A DNA stretch of 64,000 bases, taken from contig QPMI01000588.1 of NCBI GenBank assembly GCA_004431415.1, positions 208,834 through 272,833 of the forward strand, written 5' to 3'. The translations under genes and the position numbers were made by a program. Positions 12,620 through 21,905 of the stretch are shown piece by piece. The stretch is from Cyanophora paradoxa. Taxonomy: Eukaryota > Glaucocystophyceae > Cyanophorales > Cyanophoraceae. The notes below the pieces were generated by a model. That model saw only the letters and a list, made by a program, of their open reading frames with translations. It had not been told where the DNA came from and did no database searches. The first letter of the stretch is position 1, and each line of letters begins with the position of its first letter.

Positions 12620-15208
12620 AATTCTCGTTGGGCCTGGCAGGCTTGGGCAGCCGCCAGAGCAAAGCCCTGCAAACATTTTGCAAAGCACCGCGAAATTTTT
12701 CGCCAGCCCCCGGCCTTCTGCGAAAGTGCCGGCGTGTCGCTGTAATATAGCGGCCAGTATACCTGCCATGAGCGGGCTGTACATTTGTACATTTGTACAT
12801 AAACTCTTGACGTCGGGGACGACGTTTTCCGAGAAGAGGAGTGAGCTGACGAGCCTTGAGCTCGCGCCTCCCGAGGCCTGACCTGGGCCGGCCGCACCCT
12901 AGCAACGGGTACAGCGCTTTCCGAGAGGAGGAGTCCTTCCTTCCTCTCGCGATTAATATTGTGAGTGGGCCCTGGTGCGCATCTCGCGCGGCCGGCTGTG
13001 CGTGAGCACGTGATGAGCCCCTTGTAAATTTGTAAATATTTGTAAATATTTGCATCCGGTTCGCCCCCGCGCGAAACCGAGCATCGCGTACCCCTCTGGG
13101 AGGGCACAAGTCTTCCGAGAGGAGGAGTCCATCCTCTCTCGCGAAGCGAGCCCTAGAGCTCGCTGAAGAGGCGGCCCGACGCCCTGATCATGAGGCACGC
13201 CGGCACACACCCCACCGGGCGGCTCGGCTGCAGCTGCTGCCGCGGGTGTCAGTCTTCCGAGAGGAGGAGTCCCTCTAGCGGACCCCCTGATGAACGCCGT
13301 GATCGGCCTCCGAGCCGTATACGTAGCGGGCGTGCGTTCGAATTCTTGCACACCCAGTCGGGCGAGCTGCAGCCAAGCGTGAATGCGAGGCCGACGGCCG
13401 CCGGGCCCCCATGCCAGGCTAGCGCTGCCGATTGCCAGCTTCGGCGAGCTGAGCTGCCGAGCTCGAACGTGAGCGGAGGGGGCTGGGCCCGCGGCCCGCC
13501 TCACGCTGCAATAAAAGCTCCAGCGAGGCTCGCGATTCGCGGCCCGCACAAGAAAGCTGACGATGGGCGAGGAGCCTCATGGCCCCGTCTCATGCAAATC
13601 ATTGAATTGAAATCGCAAGGAGCTCCGGATTCCGCAAGGCCCGAGAGCCTGCGGCGGGAAGCTGCCTTTGCACGTGCTGAAAGCAAGAGGCCGCGGCCCA
13701 AGGCCCGTGCCCTCTGCAGCTGCACGCTGCTCCGTCGAGCCCCAGCGAGGCCCTGAACCTGCGCTAGGGAGCTGATCATGACGACGAGCGCGCTGAAAGA
13801 TGAGGCCCTTGGCCCCATCGCGCGCTGGAGCTGAAGCGCTCCAGGCGAGCGGCCCCGATGCCCTCGCGATGCGAGACGTGATCCGCGGGCCCCGAGCTCG
13901 GGATGCACTCTCAAAGAAAGCTCGATCGCGACGCCCGAGGCGATCGCGAGACGCCTGGCCCATGGCCAGCGCTTGGCCGCGCGTCGTGAGCTTGACAGGC
14001 GGCCTGTCGAGCCCCTTCAAAATTTGCGAGCCTCCGAGCTCCAAAGAAGGCCGAGCCTGATCATGATCATGAGGCCATGGTGCCCTCGAGAGCTCGAGCC
14101 CGAAGTTAAGTCCTGGCCCGCGGCGCGCTCCGCGAGACGGTCAGGCCGCTGGCACTGGCCCCGAGCCTGGCGCAGCGACGGCTCCATTGCGAGCCTGACA
14201 ATTATGAATTCATTGCAATTGAATTCAAGTCCTGGTAACGCCCGCCGAGTTGGCATCCAGGCGGCGCGCTGCGGCCCCGAGCCGAGCGTGTGACGGGCGT
14301 TATCGCCCCGCCCATCGTGAGCGAATGAAGTCCTGGGGACGCCCGTTCAGTTGGCATCCAGGCGGCGCGCTGCGACTCGACGTCGAGCGACGCGACGGGC
14401 AGACTTGCCCTCCGCCCATAGTGAGCGGCGGGGCTCGACGACCCCGATCTCGGCGCGTTCCTGACGAGAACGGCGCGACGGGGCTAGACGACCCCTGGGC
14501 CCTATCCTGAATCGAAGTCCCAGTGAATGGGCGGTCGGCCGGCTCAAGGTCCGTGCGCGACGACGAGAGCTTAACGACTCTCATGCATGGGAATCCACGT
14601 CGGGGACGCCTGACGCTGGCTCTTCTCCCTTGGCATCATACGAAGTCACGGGGTCGGGCAGGGGTGCTCGGCGCCGCGTGCGGCAAAACCGGAATGCACT
14701 CTTGTGAGCGGTACCCGGTCCCAGAGCCGGCTCTATCCTCGTCGGCACGGTTGAATCCCCGCCGATCCGATTACCTGTACTTCACCACTGCGAGAGCCTA
14801 AGGGGTGCTCGCCTGGGTGGAGCTCTGCGCGGCTCGCACTTGGGTCACTCGACCGCGTCGCGGTTGGGGGGCACACCGGAGGGGGCCGTGCGCTGCCTGC
14901 GCGCCGCGTCGCCCCGCGCTGCTCTTTCGCGTTCGCATCTGCGGCGTGCTCTCGCGGTGCTTGCATGGCATCTGGGCGAGAGCCCGCTGTGGAAAGACAT
15001 CCAATGTACAAACCAATTCCTCATCTCCTTGAGCCGCCGGCTCGAAGCTTGACCTTGGCCCCCTGGGCCGGAGACGGACGATTATTTGCGGCCCATTGCC
15101 GCCCCCTTGACTCAGTTTTACATTTAGAATTTGGTAAATGATTTATATAATCAGATCTTGGCTTTGATTTAGAGATTCGATGATTTAGCGATGTGAATAG
15201 CCCTATAG
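12620..15208 (+). other. Non-coding 3' part of element A with internal repeats
   Basis: I find no conserved protein in this 2.6 kb; several GC-rich frames are open by chance on both strands. It contains a purine-tract motif CCGAGAGGAGGAGT at about 12,919, 13,111 and 13,257, with a variant at 12,829. It also has AT-rich short repeats (TTTGTACA near 12,785; TTTGTAAATA near 13,023). A block of about 75 bp starting AAGTCCTGG, with TTGGCATCCAGGCGGCGCGC, occurs at about 14,228 and 14,329. These may be packaging or priming signals or remnants of deletions that removed pol. Confidence 0.6.
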
Positions 15209-15420
15209 CTACCGGCCAGCGGTCTTCTTCAATTCCCGGCAGTAGCCGGCCACTCGTCTATTTTCAATTCCCGGCAGTCGAGCCGCCGGTGTGCGCGAAA
15301 TTCGCGATTCTGTAAATACGGCTTCAAGTCTTTTATTCCCGGCAGTGCCCTGCCGCGAAACCTTGTGGATATGCTTGCTTTTAGAGATTTCCGTGGCACT
15401 TAGCCCACGAGGACGTGGCC
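15209..15420 (+). repeat. tRNA-tail-like motifs near the 3' end of element A
   Basis: The motif TTCCCGGCAGT recurs here three times (about 15,232, 15,259 and 15,339), twice followed or preceded by GCCGG. It is the reverse complement of part of the primer-binding site at 10,258. The same motif recurs before the 3' LTR of element B (48,680-48,800). Confidence 0.6.
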
Positions 15421-15421
15421 T

Positions 15422-15436
15422 TCCGAGTGGAGGAGT
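15422..15436 (+). other. Polypurine tract of element A
   Basis: CCGAGTGGAGGAGT lies immediately before the 3' LTR, where plus-strand priming occurs in LTR elements. The equivalent in element B, CCGAGAGGAGGAGT, lies immediately before its 3' LTR. Confidence 0.75.
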
Positions 15437-15736
15437 TGTCGCATGCATGATTATCGTGCATGCGGAGCTAGATAGTGCAGCCTTCGTGCTGCTAGTGGCT
15501 AGTGCAGCCTACGTGCTGCTAGGGCCGACGTCGGCGTCAGTACGCCTCGGCCACCTCTTATTATAGCTAATACGGGTACGCCGGGCCTGTCCGGGTACGC
15601 ATCATTCATTAGGGATACAGTGTTACTTGCAATACTACCGGAGCGACAGCGATCCCTCGTGATCCACTGAGCCCCGTCGAGCCACGCTCGACCGGGAGCC
15701 TCCCCGCGTGCTTCCCCACTAATCCCGCACGCGACA
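15437..15736 (+). repeat. 3' LTR of element A
   Basis: 300 bp, TGTCGC...GCGACA, with no difference from the 5' LTR that I can see. It is followed by AGCGC, the right copy of the target duplication. Confidence 0.95.
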
Positions 15737-15861
15737 AGCGCTACTATAGCTATAGCTAGGCTAGCTAGCCGGGCCTGATATCGATATCGTTCCGGCCGCG
15801 GATGCATATATATATGGTCATGCATATACTGACTCTGGGATACATATATATATATAGTTCA

Positions 15862-16000
15862 ATGGCGTTTAACTGTCTCATTCCTTATTTATTGTCGGGT
15901 TTGGCTCTTTGTCTTATCTTTCTTCGTGCCACGGTGCTCTTCGTGCTCTTATCTTTCTTCCTTTGCCTTTTGTCTTTGTGCCCCCTGGGCAGCCATTACC
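15862..16000 (+). mobile_element. Truncated LINE-like 3' tail
   Basis: TTATTTATTGTCGGGTTTGG, then GCTCTTTGTCTTATC, a CT-rich stretch, CCCCCTGGGCAGCC and finally CCAAAAAAAAC. The same order is seen at 51,060-51,207 and 55,295-55,442. A common 3' segment ending in an A tract suggests copies of one non-LTR retrotransposon family, here cut down to about 140 bp. Confidence 0.55.
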
Positions 16001-16214
16001 AAAAAAAACAATTAATTAATTTAACGTTGCAATTAATGGCCCATGATGATGTATATATATATACGTAGAATTGGGAATCTAGCTCCGAGATCTAGCTATA
16101 TAGAGGGATATATATCGATTAAGAAGATCTAGATCTTCCAGGCGGGGAGAGGTCGACGTCTCAAGATAGGGGAGATCTATAGCTAGATCTAGAGGGCCAG
16201 CCTGGAAGCGCGCG
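16001..16214. other. AT-rich spacer
   Basis: TATATA-rich sequence with repeated AGATCT and CTAGCTATA words (for example 16,083-16,110 and 16,126-16,190). I recognise no gene. It could be the 5' flank of the decayed gene that follows. Confidence 0.5.
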
Positions 16215-17070
16215 ATGGGCAAGGCGACCGGAAAACGCAAGGCGAAGACCGGGAAGCCGACTCATACACGGCGCGGGTTCGGCGGGCTTTTCATAAGTGC
16301 GACGGCGCCGGCCGCGCGGCCTGAGGAGCTCGAGCTCGGAGTTGCATCCGACGATGACGCCGGCATCCACGCGCGCCCCGCACAGCTCTCCGATGCAAAT
16401 ACGAGTGGTTCGAGCCATGTCTTGGAGATGCTTCCATGCTTAGCTTGGTTGGGCCTCCGTCAAATTTGTTTGCACAAATCGCAGCGGGGCCGGCATGCGC
16501 AGGCAACGGCGTCGCAGCGCTAGCGCTATCAGAACAACAACTTGCATCAAAGCAACGTGCGCGCTCTTTTCCAGCGCGCTCTATATATATACATATTTGC
16601 TTTAGATCTAAACAACGTGCACCTGCGGCCGCAGCAGAAGCCTCGGAGGCAGATTCGAATTCCTGTGCGTGCAAAATGCGTTGTCTAATTTGTCCACCTG
16701 TTCGAATTCTGCAGGCGCAGCTCGCGATCGAGTTCTGCATGCTCTAGATCTGCAAGGTGTTGAGCATCCAGCTGCAGAACAGCGTGCTCAATCGCAACCC
16801 ACCGCAAATCCAAGCGGAGCAATTCAAGAAGCATCGCCGTCAATTCAAGAAGCATCGCCGCCATCGACTCATGGGCATGCAGATTGCATCAGCTGCAGTG
16901 CGTCATCCTTTGCCCGCAGCTGCAGCCCCTTGGCCTTTAGCTGACCCAGCTGCAAATTCGTCAGATAAATGTACAGGCCCAGGCTGTGGTGCTGTGCACA
17001 TGCCCTTCATACAAGAGCTGTCCGTGAATTCTGCTTCGTCGTCTGCAATAGCGGGCATCGTTCGTGCCAC
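16215..17070 (+). pseudogene. N-terminal part of decayed gene, related to the satellite monomer
   Basis: A frame opening MGKATGKRKAKTGKPTHTRR (basic N-terminus) runs 16,215-16,523. Its segment with NTSGSSHVLEMLPCLAWLG parallels the satellite frame with NMSGSHDYLKIFPCRSA. In DNA the shared words are GCCCCGCAC, GAGTGGTTCG, CCATGC and GGCCTCCG, in the same order and spacing (16,370-16,450 against one monomer). Further along, frames with KCTGPGCGAVHMPFIQ (near 16,965-17,010) look coding but are in another frame. I do not recognise a family. The segment suggests that the satellite was derived from a longer dispersed element. Confidence 0.45.
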
Positions 17071-17080
17071 AATGCAGTGA

Positions 17081-19790
17081 GTGAATTCGTTGCATATGCC
17101 TGAAATATGCACAAACCCGTTACGCATGCGCAATATTAATCGTTTGCGAATCAGGACAATAAATTCCGGCATCGGAACCGGTGCAGTTGGGGTTTCCCCA
17201 ATCACCCAGGCATGCATTATGCTGCTTGCATTCATCGAAGTTCACGGGCATGCAGCGGCCTTCGATTCTTTCCGGTTCGCAACACATGCTTTATACGTTG
17301 ATCTTCATCGCAAATTGCTGACCCATTATGCAAACAGCACCTGCGCTAGTCTCTCTAGCGATGACATCGCTGGGCTACAACAAGCTCTCCAACACGAAAA
17401 CGGCGATGTCGACATCTGTGGCGCGTGGAATGCGCTCATCCCCCAAGTTACGGCGAATTTGCGCCAAAGTCGGCTGGAAGCGGATCCGCAGTGGAAACAA
17501 TTTGCAGATGCACGTAAACAGGACTACTGTGGCGCCTGGGGCTCATCAGTAACTTCAGTGCTCTCACAAGCCGACAACGTTTCTAGTTCTGCAAAGTGCG
17601 TGCACGTGCAGCGCTCCAGATTCTGAGTTGTCTTGCAATTGCCATTCATTAATAGTTGCGTCAGCTTTATTTCCCTTGCTCTGTCGGATCCGATGGGTCT
17701 GCCATCTATGGTGCACGACAACTGGGGCACGCGATCGTCCAGTGGAGAGTATTTCTCAATAGGTGCACTAGGACTAGCGCCTAAGTTTTCATGCATCAAG
17801 CTGATGAGCTGATAAGCCTTCGAAATTCGGCGCAGAAGACATCAGAAAACAAAGAGCCGACATCGATGCGAAGCTCGGCAAGCTGGCGGATGGCTTTCAG
17901 TTCATAACCTTTGCGAACAGCGGCAACACTTCCGACCAAGAATCTGTGATTGAAGAAATTGCCTGCCTGGTGCGCGGGCCTGCCTAGCTATAGACCTGGT
18001 GCAGTTTTTGACTTGGTAAAAAGGTCGCGAAAAAGTTCTCAATCGTCAAATGCTCGATGGGGGCTTATGTGTGGACGAAGGGCTCCTGGGGAACATCGAG
18101 AGGTCCCCTAGGAATCAACGTTCAGTTCGGAGAAAGAACGCCAGTACCAGCTAATGCATTCAAAGGACGGTCTGCTCACTTTGTTGCATCTATTAGAATA
18201 TCAATCTTTCCGGTTTCGCTAAAGATACATATGCATCAGGGAAGAGCATCTTGTCATTCCTTGCGTGTACGAGTCGCTTCCCCCAAGCGAGCAAGTACTT
18301 GGAAGCAATTCTACGGCTGTCTGCAGTGCTTTGGAACAAATTCGCGAGGTGCGCTAGCTTATATACACTACCAATCGCGATCTCGTATCGTCTTGAACCC
18401 GCTTCAGTTGATAGAAAAACGCAATAAGAGTGGCGGCACAGTGACTGCAAAAGAGCTCAGGGAATCGCATCCATTTGCAAAGCTTCCCATCAAGGTATAC
18501 TTGTAAATTTCTTTGTTGGAAGCTTAGGATCCGATTTGTAAAATGCGAGTTATACTCGAGCTCCAGGTTATTATCTGTGAGGCGATTCAAATTAAATGAA
18601 CGTCAACGACGGAATAAGGTATCTCTCGCTGGAGTACCTCGTTGGGTTGTCAGCATTGTGTGAGGAATTTGGAGTCGCCCTCATGTTTGATGAAGCCATG
18701 ACTGGTGCGATCTAAATACGCGCAACAATGTTTTAGAAACATTAATGCTGATTGCAGCTGCAGGTGCCTGCCGAACAGCAAAGTCATTCTTTGCTTTTGA
18801 GCAGTTTGTGAGAGCTGCAGCTGCACTGAGGAGGCCTGTCATTGTGCATGGAGTACTCACAGGCAAAGCGTTGATAGCATCGCTTATCCTTGTGCGAAAG
18901 ATTTTTCTTTTCTTGAAACTCAAATGAAATAGTATGTATCGGAATTTGACTGTGTTATTCGTCTGCGCCCAGGTGAAGCACATGCCTGGCATTGAGGACC
19001 CCTGGATTGCGACGTTTGGAGTCTCTGCAGAAAAGTTTGCACATGATGTTCACGCAGGTGCATTTTGCCGACCATTCATTTCAATATTAAATATATCTTA
19101 ATGCTAGCGCTCTGTGCAGAGTATGTAACGGTTCAGCCATATCGCTTACAGCTGATTCAGACCTCGTGGCTTTTGGAAAATCGTGCGCACATTTATACGC
19201 ATATGTTTAGTTTGTGAGTCCGTTCTGCTAATCCTTTAATCTCTGCTGCTTCGTGCACTTGCAGTTTGTGAAATGCGAGAGTGCAACCCCCAGTTCTTCG
19301 AGAGCCTTCAAACAAAATCGACAACAATACACAACTATCTCGCCAAGCACTGCTCCACGTGCACCAGCACTGAAGACGAAAAGCGCAAGTTGGTTTCGCA
19401 TGCAGGTAAACAAGCTTATATAATTAAGCGACGCAATTGCAAGTGAATCAATACGTGAATTAATTGGATGTTTACGTATACGCAGGGTTTCTATTCGCTG
19501 TTCCCTCCGATGCAGCACGTCATCTACCAGGAACTTCGATACATATAGCTGGCGAACAGAAAGAGACGTCGACATACCATAGGTATATCTTTCCAATAGA
19601 CTATTCTCATCCAGACTTGAGCGTTTCCTTGCCTCCGGATCCCCACAAATCTATTGCTAGGAGGTCAGGTACATATGTACGCAGACATATGCATGTAGCT
19701 CGGTCAGGATCCGGCCGCGGAGGGAAGGCTCCTAGGAAGAGCTTGGTGACTAGCCTTGGAAGGCAGCTACGTATACTGCATGAACGCTAG
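17081..19790 (+). pseudogene. Decayed multi-exon gene, possibly a DNA-transposon transposase
   Basis: Several stretches look protein-coding but sit in different frames, separated by stops and plausible GT-AG junctions. Examples are HRKLLTHYANSTCASLSSDD (17,300s), MVHDNWGTRSSSGEYFSIG (17,710-17,770), KLGKLADGFQFITFANSG (17,870s), SKYLEAILRLSAVLWNKFA (about 18,290-18,345), MPGIEDPWIATFGVSAEKF (about 18,981-19,040) and ECNPQFFESLQTKSTTIHN (about 19,280-19,335). The D-x-W followed by a YFSIGA-like strand is reminiscent of the start of the hAT transposase catalytic fold, but no full triad can be traced. The composition is AT-richer than the neighbouring retroelements. An old host gene is the alternative. 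Confidence 0.4.
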
Positions 19791-19980
19791 CAATATTAAT
19801 ATTGTTTTGTTGATCACCAAGAATCAAAATGAAGCTGAATTAGCTGCTGGGTGTTCGTGGCCAGCTGCTGATCTGGATTGAATCGTGACCCGCGGTTAGC
19901 ATTATTCTAAAGAAACTATACATACATACGCACAGCAGGTAAACCCTGCTAGCGCTGTACATGTGCAATTAATATTCGTG

Positions 19981-21150
19981 GTCAGAACCCCGATTCTGGA
20001 GATCAAGCACCTCGTATCATTCACACGCTGAACGATAGCGCCAGTCTCGAAAATAGGCCTACAGTTAGCATCGTTCGAAAAGAACTATCCGCAGAAGCAT
20101 TTCAATAAAGACTGGGTCGCGGACCTGCAGAGCCCGCTGTGCAATTTGTGGTCGGAACGTCGACGTCGATTTTGGAGCTCGAGCTCCTCGGATGAAGAGC
20201 TTAGCACCGGTTGCGAAAACTGGCCAGCAGGAAGCGTTGATCGAAAGAGACTATCTAGAGAAGCATTTGGATGGAGACTGGGCCGCGGACCTGCAGAGCC
20301 CGCTGTGAAATCGGTGGTTGGAACGTCGATTCTGGAGATCGAGCTCCTCGTATCATTCACACGCTCAACAATAGCGCCAGTCTCGAAAATAGGCCTGCAG
20401 TTAGCATCGTTCGCAAAGAACTATCCGCAGAAGCATTTCAATAAAGACTGGGTCGCGGACCTGCAGAGCCCGCTGTGCAATTTGTGGTCGGAACGTCGAC
20501 GTCGATTTTGGAGCTCGAGCTCCTCGGATGAAGAGCTTAGCACCGGTTGCGAAAACTGGCCAGCAGGAAGCGTTGATCGAAAGAGACTATCTAGAGAAGC
20601 ATTTCGATGGAGACTGGGCCGCGGACCTGCAGAGCCCGCTGTGAAATCGGTGGTTGGAACGTCGATTCTGGAGATCGAGCTCCTCGTATCATTCACACGC
20701 TCAACAATAGCGCCAGTCTCGAAAATAGGCCTGCAGTTAGCATCGTTCGCAAAGAACTATCCGCAGAAGCATTTTCAATAAAGACTGGGTCGCGGACCTG
20801 CAGAGCCCGCTGTGCAATTTGTGGTCGGAACGTCGACGTCGATTTTGGAGCTCGAGCTCCTCGGATGAAGAGCTTAGCACCGGTTGCGAAAACTGGCCAG
20901 CAGGAAGCGTTGATCGAAAGAGACTATCTAGAGAAGCATTTCGATGGAGACTGGGCCGCGGACCTGCAGAGCCCGCTGTGAAATCGGTGGTTGGAACGTC
21001 GATTCTGGAGATCGAGCTCCTCGTATCATTCACACGCTGAACGTTAACAATAGCGCCAGTCTCGAAAATAGGCCTGCAGTTAGCATCGTTCGAAAAGAGC
21101 TATCCGCAGCAGCATTTCGATGGAGACTGGGTCGCGGACCTGCAGAGCTA
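19981..21150. repeat. Tandem repeat of 336 bp made of two related ~168-bp halves
   Basis: The phrase TGGTCGGAACGTCGACG recurs at 20,150, 20,486 and 20,822, giving periods of 336-337 bp. Each unit has two halves that share GGAACGTCGAT, TGGAG, TCGAGCTCCTCG, AAGCATTT and GCGGACCTGCAGAGCCCGCTGTG but differ in their centres, so an older 168-bp repeat was dimerised and then amplified. About three and a half units are present. Open frames of up to 211 codons cross the array because the period is divisible by three in some units; I see no known domain. Confidence 0.9.
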
Positions 21151-21905
21151 GAGCTTCGAATTCGAATTCGGAATAGCGAATGCCGAGTCTGGATCCGGAG
21201 CACGAGCTCCGAGTTCTCGGGCCTCGGAGGTGCGCATGCATTCACAGCACTGCGCAGCTTTATATATCTTAAGCCCTCTAGCAAAGCCAAAGTTCACTCC
21301 GGTGACTTTGCTCCATGGGGAGAAGCCAGAGAGGGGTACCGGTCTCGTCGCGTACAATTGTGCGCAGCTCTTATAGGGTGTCGCCCTGCGGTCGGAGAAC
21401 TAGCTAGAGCGCGTGATCTAGCTAGCTATAGGCTTTAACACCGCCGGCTACCTCGGCGGTGCTCGGTCTGAGCGTTCGGTACGCGGCCATCGGTCTTGAG
21501 ACCACAACTTGGCGCTCGTAGTTCGTTTGTAACGTAGCTGAAATCAATGCTTACCGCATTGGAAGCGCCGTGCGCCGCGCCCCAGCCAGCTGTGGCGCAG
21601 AATGGTCGGGCCGCTGTAAAGTTGGCCGATGTCGGGCCGCCCAACAACCTATCCTTATAAGCTGCAATTCGTCTCTAAACGACCTTTTAGACCACTTGAA
21701 CCAGTTAAGGCAGCCCGCGTGCGTCGCTCTCTTGACGAGTTGTCCTCGCCTCCACGCTGGACCACCGAAGCAACCGGGCCATCGGCGCTCAACGGATCTC
21801 GCGCACTTATGCCTCTCTAACCACATTTAGCACGGCAGCAGTGCTCCCCCGCGCGGCTTTCCTAGGGGTGGTAAAGAGGGGTGTGGTAAAGTCAGCCCTA
21901 AGTGA
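21151..21905. other. Spacer left of element B
   Basis: Mixed sequence without a recognisable gene. It contains a small hairpin CACCGCCG/CGGCGGTG near 21,440-21,462 and a near-perfect palindrome AGTTTACC/GGTAAACT at about 21,918-21,938 across the junction with the element B gag frame. No TGTCGC-type LTR is visible here, so element B is truncated at its 5' end. Confidence 0.5.

Larger units (their letters stand above)
9958..15736 (+). mobile_element. LTR retrotransposon element A (complete ends, gag only)
   Basis: A 5,779-bp element bounded by two 300-bp direct LTRs starting TGTCGC and ending GCGACA. It is flanked by the 5-bp target duplication AGCGC at 9,953-9,957 and 15,737-15,741. A primer-binding-like site follows the 5' LTR and a purine tract precedes the 3' LTR. 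The only recognisable coding part is a gag-like region (11,065-12,619) with two frameshifts. No protease, reverse transcriptase, RNase H or integrase is visible in the remaining 2.8 kb. I read it as a non-autonomous (TR-GAG type) element. The LTRs show no difference by eye, which implies recent insertion, yet gag is already broken. It was therefore probably copied by proteins supplied in trans. Confidence 0.93.

Noticed and set aside
21355-21420. 5' LTR of element B starting at TGTCGCCC (21,379)
   Set aside because: Only the first six bases fit. No GCGACA end, primer site or similarity to the 3' LTR at 48,930 follows.
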